From assembly GCA_018607135.1 (NCBI GenBank), contig JABBCA010000102.1:6742-70741 (forward strand): a DNA stretch of 64,000 nucleotides. The letters run 5' to 3'. Both the position numbers and the translations under genes were made by a program. The DNA comes from Opitutales bacterium. GTDB taxonomy: Bacteria; Verrucomicrobiota; Verrucomicrobiia; Opitutales; Coraliomargaritaceae. This document shows, in pieces, positions 62,464 through 64,000 of the stretch. Under the pieces are notes generated by a model. That model was not told the DNA's origin. It ran no database searches and was given only the letters and a program-made list of their open reading frames with translations. How positions within the stretch are numbered: position 1 is the first letter of the stretch; each line of letters opens with the position of its first letter.

Positions 62464-63825
62464 ATGAATATTCTATGGATTTACGTTGAGGACCTGAGCC
62501 CTTGGCTTCCTGCCTGGGGTGATTCAACGATTGCCACTCCGAACATTGATCGATTGGTGGCAAGGGGTTCGGCATATATCAATTGTTTTTCAAACTCTCC
62601 GGTCTGCTCACCCTCTAGAAGCGGCACGATCACGGGTTGCTATCCCACACGAATTGGCTCGCACCACCACGTATGCTCCCGCCCAGGAGAGCCGAAGCTA
62701 TCTCTACCTAAAAACATCCGCACTCTACCCGAACTATTTAGAGATGCAGGATACTTCACCTACAATCTAGGCAAAGACGATTACAACTTCGACTATGACC
62801 GCAACGAACTCTATCACGGTGATTATGAGACCCCAGGCTTCTATGGCCACCACCACAAGGGAACAGTCCCCTTCGACATCGTAAACAGAGAGTGGACCTA
62901 CTGGAGACGTCGCAAACCCGGCCAATTCTTTTTTGGGCAAATTGGTCTATGGGGCGGAAAAAACAGCCGGGCGGTGCCCAATCCAATCGATCCTGCCGGC
63001 ATGCACCTACCCGATTATTATCCCGATATACCTCAGTTTCGCGAGGAATTCGCCAGACACTATGAATGCATTCAAATCGTCGATCAAGAGGTCGGAAAAA
63101 TTATCCACGCATTGGAAACAGATAAGCTGCTCGACGAAACTTGCGTATTTTTCTTTTCAGATCACGGCATGGGTTCTTTGCGACACAAGCAATTTTGCTA
63201 CGATGGCGGAACGCACATTCCTTTGATTCTTTCGCTACCAAATGGAGAAAACGTAGGCCAGTCGAACCATCAGCTAATCAGCTCCATAGACATTGCAGCC
63301 ACAAGTCTCGCACTCGCCGGATTGTCCATACCTAAGTGGATGGACGGCAGGGATTTCTTGAGCCCGGAGTATCCACGCGAGTATGTCGTCTCAGCCCGCG
63401 ACCGCTGCGACTACACCATCGATCATATTCGCTCAATTAGAACACCCAATTTTCGCTATATTCGAAACTTTCTCACCGATCGACCACTCATGCAGCCCCA
63501 GTATCGCGATCAAACAGAGACTTACCTAGCCTACCGAAAGATGTTTCAAGATGGCGAATTAACTGCAATACAAGCAGCATTTGCAGGTGACGAACGACCC
63601 GCCGAGGAACTCTATGACCATCAAAATGATTCGGACGAATCACACAATCTAGTAAACGACCCAGCCTACGCAACGATCCTCGATACAATGCGTAGTCACT
63701 TAGAAAAGTGGATCGAAGAGACTGGTGATTTAGGCGCGATTCCAGAAAGTTCAGAACAATTAACTGCACTGATTGATCGATGGGGCAAAGAGAGGTGCGT
63801 TAACCCAGAGTATCAAACTGTTTAG
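62464..63825 (+). CDS. Sulfatase without signal peptide (CSPSR type)
   Basis: The 453-residue protein begins directly with the catalytic fold (MNILWIYVEDLSPW; metal-binding ED 9-10). Catalytic CSPSR is at 48-52. FSDHGMGSLRHKQFCYDGG and SARDRCDYTIDHIRSI match the exported paralogue at 49771 block for block. Lack of any leader implies cytoplasmic location, unusual for this group. Its Cys would need cytoplasmic formylglycine formation. Cotranscribed with the leaderless GH110 gene. Confidence 0.92.
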   Translation: MNILWIYVEDLSPWLPAWGDSTIATPNIDRLVARGSAYINCFSNSPVCSPSRSGTITGCYPTRIGSHHHVCSRPGEPKLSLPKNIRTLPELFRDAGYFTYNLGKDDYNFDYDRNELYHGDYETPGFYGHHHKGTVPFDIVNREWTYWRRRKPGQFFFGQIGLWGGKNSRAVPNPIDPAGMHLPDYYPDIPQFREEFARHYECIQIVDQEVGKIIHALETDKLLDETCVFFFSDHGMGSLRHKQFCYDGGTHIPLILSLPNGENVGQSNHQLISSIDIAATSLALAGLSIPKWMDGRDFLSPEYPREYVVSARDRCDYTIDHIRSIRTPNFRYIRNFLTDRPLMQPQYRDQTETYLAYRKMFQDGELTAIQAAFAGDERPAEELYDHQNDSDESHNLVNDPAYATILDTMRSHLEKWIEETGDLGAIPESSEQLTALIDRWGKERCVNPEYQTV

Positions 63826-63845
63826 CCAATCATATCGATCGCAGT

Positions 63846-64000
63846 CTAATTTCCTTCGAATTCGACTAAGTTCTCGGTCTCAATGGTGACCAGTTTGTGC
63901 GACTTTTTAGGCTTTCGAGTGGTGCTTGCGTGAAGCCAATGACCAGTTAACACAGAACGAGTTGGTTTCTCAGGAACACCGAACGATCGCCGATGCAGCA
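63846..64000 (-). CDS. 3' end of a minus-strand gene, truncated by the window edge
   Basis: An open frame runs from the edge to a TAG stop at 63846-63848, giving at least 50 codons. The segment RSFGVPEKPTRSVLTGHWLH and the closing HKLVTIETENLVEFEGN look like real protein. The basic, short C-terminus could belong to a GntR/LacI-type sugar-responsive regulator, but this is only a suggestion from size and locus. It converges with the sulfatase gene. Confidence 0.5.
   Translation of the reverse strand, partial: LHRRSFGVPEKPTRSVLTGHWLHASTTRKPKKSHKLVTIETENLVEFEGN

Overview
The window looks like a chromosome segment of a marine member of the Verrucomicrobiota, most likely class Opitutia in the Coraliomargarita/Lentimonas neighbourhood. 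The evidence is a Verru_Chthon cassette protein A homologue, a PEP-CTERM-like sorting tail, several secreted sulfatases, GH110-type beta-helix enzymes, and intergenic repeats that run into gene ends. The lineage is inferred from gene content; no 16S or marker gene is present.

Region 1 (1-24.8 kb) is mostly housekeeping. It holds a CreD-like membrane protein with a secreted partner, a TPM/nucleotidyltransferase/LemA cluster, a dienelactone hydrolase, YceH and DUF2293 proteins, and a secreted nucleoside-hydrolase-like protein. Next come a DinG-type helicase, a PP2C phosphatase and a small TPR-like protein, then a DUF1294 protein. A MamK-like actin with a small partner follows. An AddB-like and an AddA-like gene flank a GxxExxY gene, and a secreted repeat protein closes the region. 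Two short intergenic repeat families occur here: one often supplies the stop codon of the adjacent gene, and one is read in frame inside the AddA-like gene.

Region 2 (24.9-26.5 kb) is a repeat field around a tRNA-Ile2 (CAU) gene. Two 168-bp repeats carry the tRNA promoter and first 13 nt. The complete tRNA follows, then a small GIY-YIG nuclease gene closed by a second copy of the last 34 nt of the tRNA. A tandem array of 50-bp units comes next.

Region 3 (26.5-38.4 kb) is a tightly packed minus-strand defence operon: ParD-like antitoxin, hsdM, an Abi_2-family protein, hsdS, a reverse transcriptase, a truncated nuclease-like ORF, a toxin-antitoxin-like pair with a metallopeptidase antitoxin, a chimeric DNA-binding ORF, and hsdR. 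The reverse transcriptase frame is broken at a perfect 14-bp-arm palindrome. Removing 16 nt there restores one continuous frame.

Region 4 (39-64 kb) is a polysaccharide utilisation locus for a sulfated alpha-galactose-containing glycan; a carrageenan-like galactan is my inference. It has five sulfatases, three GH110-type beta-helix proteins, a GPH-type sugar symporter, a large secreted metalloprotease-like protein, a PEP-CTERM protein and a Verru_Chthon protein. One sulfatase is fused to a GH110 domain and exported. A separate GH110 gene and sulfatase gene beside it lack signal peptides. This suggests the same desulfation and galactosidase steps are duplicated inside and outside the cytoplasmic membrane. 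The window ends inside the 3' end of a minus-strand gene that may encode a regulator.
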